Source of the DNA: Deltaproteobacteria bacterium RBG_16_54_11
GTDB taxonomy: Bacteria > Desulfobacterota > B13-G15 > RBG-16-54-18
Assembly: GCA_001797905.1 (NCBI GenBank)
Contig: MGQS01000016.1
Location: forward strand, 11,595 to 17,636
Reading direction: 5' to 3'
Length of the DNA: 6,042 bases
Below are positions 4,924 through 6,042 of this stretch, one piece after another (position 1 is the first letter of the stretch; each line of letters begins with the position of its first letter). A program made the position numbers and the translations under genes. The notes beneath the pieces are model-generated. The model did not search any database, was not told the DNA's origin, and was given only the letters and a program-made list of their open reading frames with translations.

Positions 4924-6042
4924 ATGAAAACAAGGACTTATTGTTTGGCCGTCACCTTCATCTTCGTGTTGATCTCCGCCTCCTTCGGAGGTGAAGCCAC
5001 AACCCCTCCTGCTGAAGGCGGGCAGGGGTCCGCTCCCCTTACCTTGAAGGAGAGCATCGGGATCGCTTTGCAGAAGAGCCCCACCATGCAGGCGGCACAA
5101 AGTGCGATCAAGGAGGCTCAATACCGGCGCCGGGGTACTGTCAGCGACTTCCTCCCCCAGGTGAGCATGCAGTACAGCTATACGAGATTAAATAAGGCGC
5201 CTTTCGTAACCATAGGCGGGACACAGGTGACGGCAGGGACCAAGGACAACTATAACTGGACGACCAGCGTCACCCAGCCTGTCTTCACCGGCGGCGCCCT
5301 GATCAATAGCTATTTATTGGCCAAGATCGGGGTGGATATCGCCAAGGTGGAGTTTGCGCAGACCAAATTCGACCTGGTACTCCAAGTAAAGGTCGCCTAC
5401 TACGCGGTGTTGACGACCGAAAAAGGGCTGGAGGTGGCTGAGCAAGCGGTCGAGCAGCGGGAGTCGCACTACACGGTGGCCCAGGCCTTTTTTGATGCCG
5501 GGATCATCGCTAAGAACGACGTCCTCCAGACAGAGGTCGAACTGGCCCAAACGAGACAAGACCTCATCAGGGCCCAGCATGCCCTGGAGGTCGCGCGCGC
5601 CGTCTTCAATACGCTCCTGCGCCGACGGATCAACGAGCCGGTCAGGCTGGCGGAGGCCCTGGAGTACACTCCCATGACCATCGACATAGATCGTTTGATT
5701 GAGGAGGCCTTTCGGGAGAGACCAGAGCTCAAGCTGTCCGATCTGGGGATAAAGTCGGCCAAGAAAGAGGTAGGGATTGCTGCCAGCAGACTCTTCCCCC
5801 AGCTGAGCATTGTTTACAGTTACGAGCGTCAAGGGGATGAACCTTGGGTCGAGGGGTCGCGGTTTCAACGCATGCATGACTGGAACGTGATGGGCGTTGC
5901 CGAGTGGACCATTTGGGACTGGGGTAAGACCTGGTGGGGGGTGGGGGAAAGTAAGGCCAGGGTATTCCAGGCGGAGTGCGCCCTGGAGCAGGTCAAGGAT
6001 TCGGTGCGGCTGGATGTCCAGGCGGCCTCCCTCAAAGTAACG
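4924..6042 (+). CDS. TolC-family outer-membrane efflux protein, N-terminal 373 residues (cut by window edge)
   Basis: This forms the outer-membrane/periplasmic channel of a tripartite efflux pump or type I secretion system. A signal peptide is visible: MKTRTYC, then a hydrophobic stretch to about residue 19 and a probable cleavage near 22-25. The mature part shows two copies of the outer-membrane efflux repeat. The first starts with LTLKESIGIALQKSP (39-53) and has FLPQVSMQYSYTR at 77-89. The second contains RPELKLSDLGIKSAKKEV (266-283) and the matching LFPQLSIVYSYER at 290-302. Between them lie long heptad-like helices (about 125-235), as in the TolC periplasmic barrel, with AGIIAKNDVLQTEVELAQ at 192-209. 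A Trp-rich segment (328-338) corresponds to the second beta-hairpin. No lipobox is seen. The frame is open to the window edge; about 60-90 residues are probably missing. It lies 14 nt after tetR; adaptor and pump genes are expected downstream. Confidence 0.93.
   Translation, partial: MKTRTYCLAVTFIFVLISASFGGEATTPPAEGGQGSAPLTLKESIGIALQKSPTMQAAQSAIKEAQYRRRGTVSDFLPQVSMQYSYTRLNKAPFVTIGGTQVTAGTKDNYNWTTSVTQPVFTGGALINSYLLAKIGVDIAKVEFAQTKFDLVLQVKVAYYAVLTTEKGLEVAEQAVEQRESHYTVAQAFFDAGIIAKNDVLQTEVELAQTRQDLIRAQHALEVARAVFNTLLRRRINEPVRLAEALEYTPMTIDIDRLIEEAFRERPELKLSDLGIKSAKKEVGIAASRLFPQLSIVYSYERQGDEPWVEGSRFQRMHDWNVMGVAEWTIWDWGKTWWGVGESKARVFQAECALEQVKDSVRLDVQAASLKVT

Noticed and set aside
5314..5877. 187-aa minus-strand open frame
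   Set aside because: It is antisense to the TolC-family gene, whose duplicated motifs establish the coding strand.

Overview
The window looks like chromosomal DNA of an anaerobic Gram-negative bacterium, possibly of the Desulfobacterota/Nitrospirota/Omnitrophota type. This is an inference from gene content: a cobalamin-binding radical SAM protein, a rhomboid protease with a TPR tail, and a TetR regulator followed by a TolC-family outer-membrane channel. No rRNA or other taxonomic marker is present, so the placement is weak. Genes up to about position 4000 lie on the minus strand; from about 4200 onward they lie on the plus strand.

Positions 1-740 (minus) hold the first 246 residues of a B12-binding/radical SAM protein with its CxxxCxxC cluster motif, cut by the window edge and preceded by a recognisable promoter. 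Positions 917-3180 (minus) hold a two-gene unit. First comes a rhomboid intramembrane serine protease with all catalytic residues and a C-terminal TPR-like tail. It is followed after 20 nt by an unrecognised 349-residue protein with one N-terminal membrane anchor.

Positions 3285-4131 are the most unusual part. They contain a small orphan ORF with a GTG start (79 aa), then an A+T-rich segment carrying one small helical gene (117 aa) with its own promoter. This segment is bounded by two direct copies of a roughly 37-bp repeat, the first 17 bp identical. It has the layout of an acquired single-gene cassette, although no transposase or recombinase is visible.

Positions 4205-6042 (plus) form an efflux-type operon. 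A good sigma-70-like promoter overlaps two tandem palindromes whose centres are 18 bp apart. It drives a TetR-family repressor and, directly after it, a TolC-family outer-membrane protein that runs off the window. The periplasmic adaptor and inner-membrane pump genes would be expected beyond the right edge. The palindromes are the likely autoregulatory operators. No tRNA, rRNA, CRISPR array or recognisable insertion sequence was found, and no gene-free stretch exceeds 300 bases.
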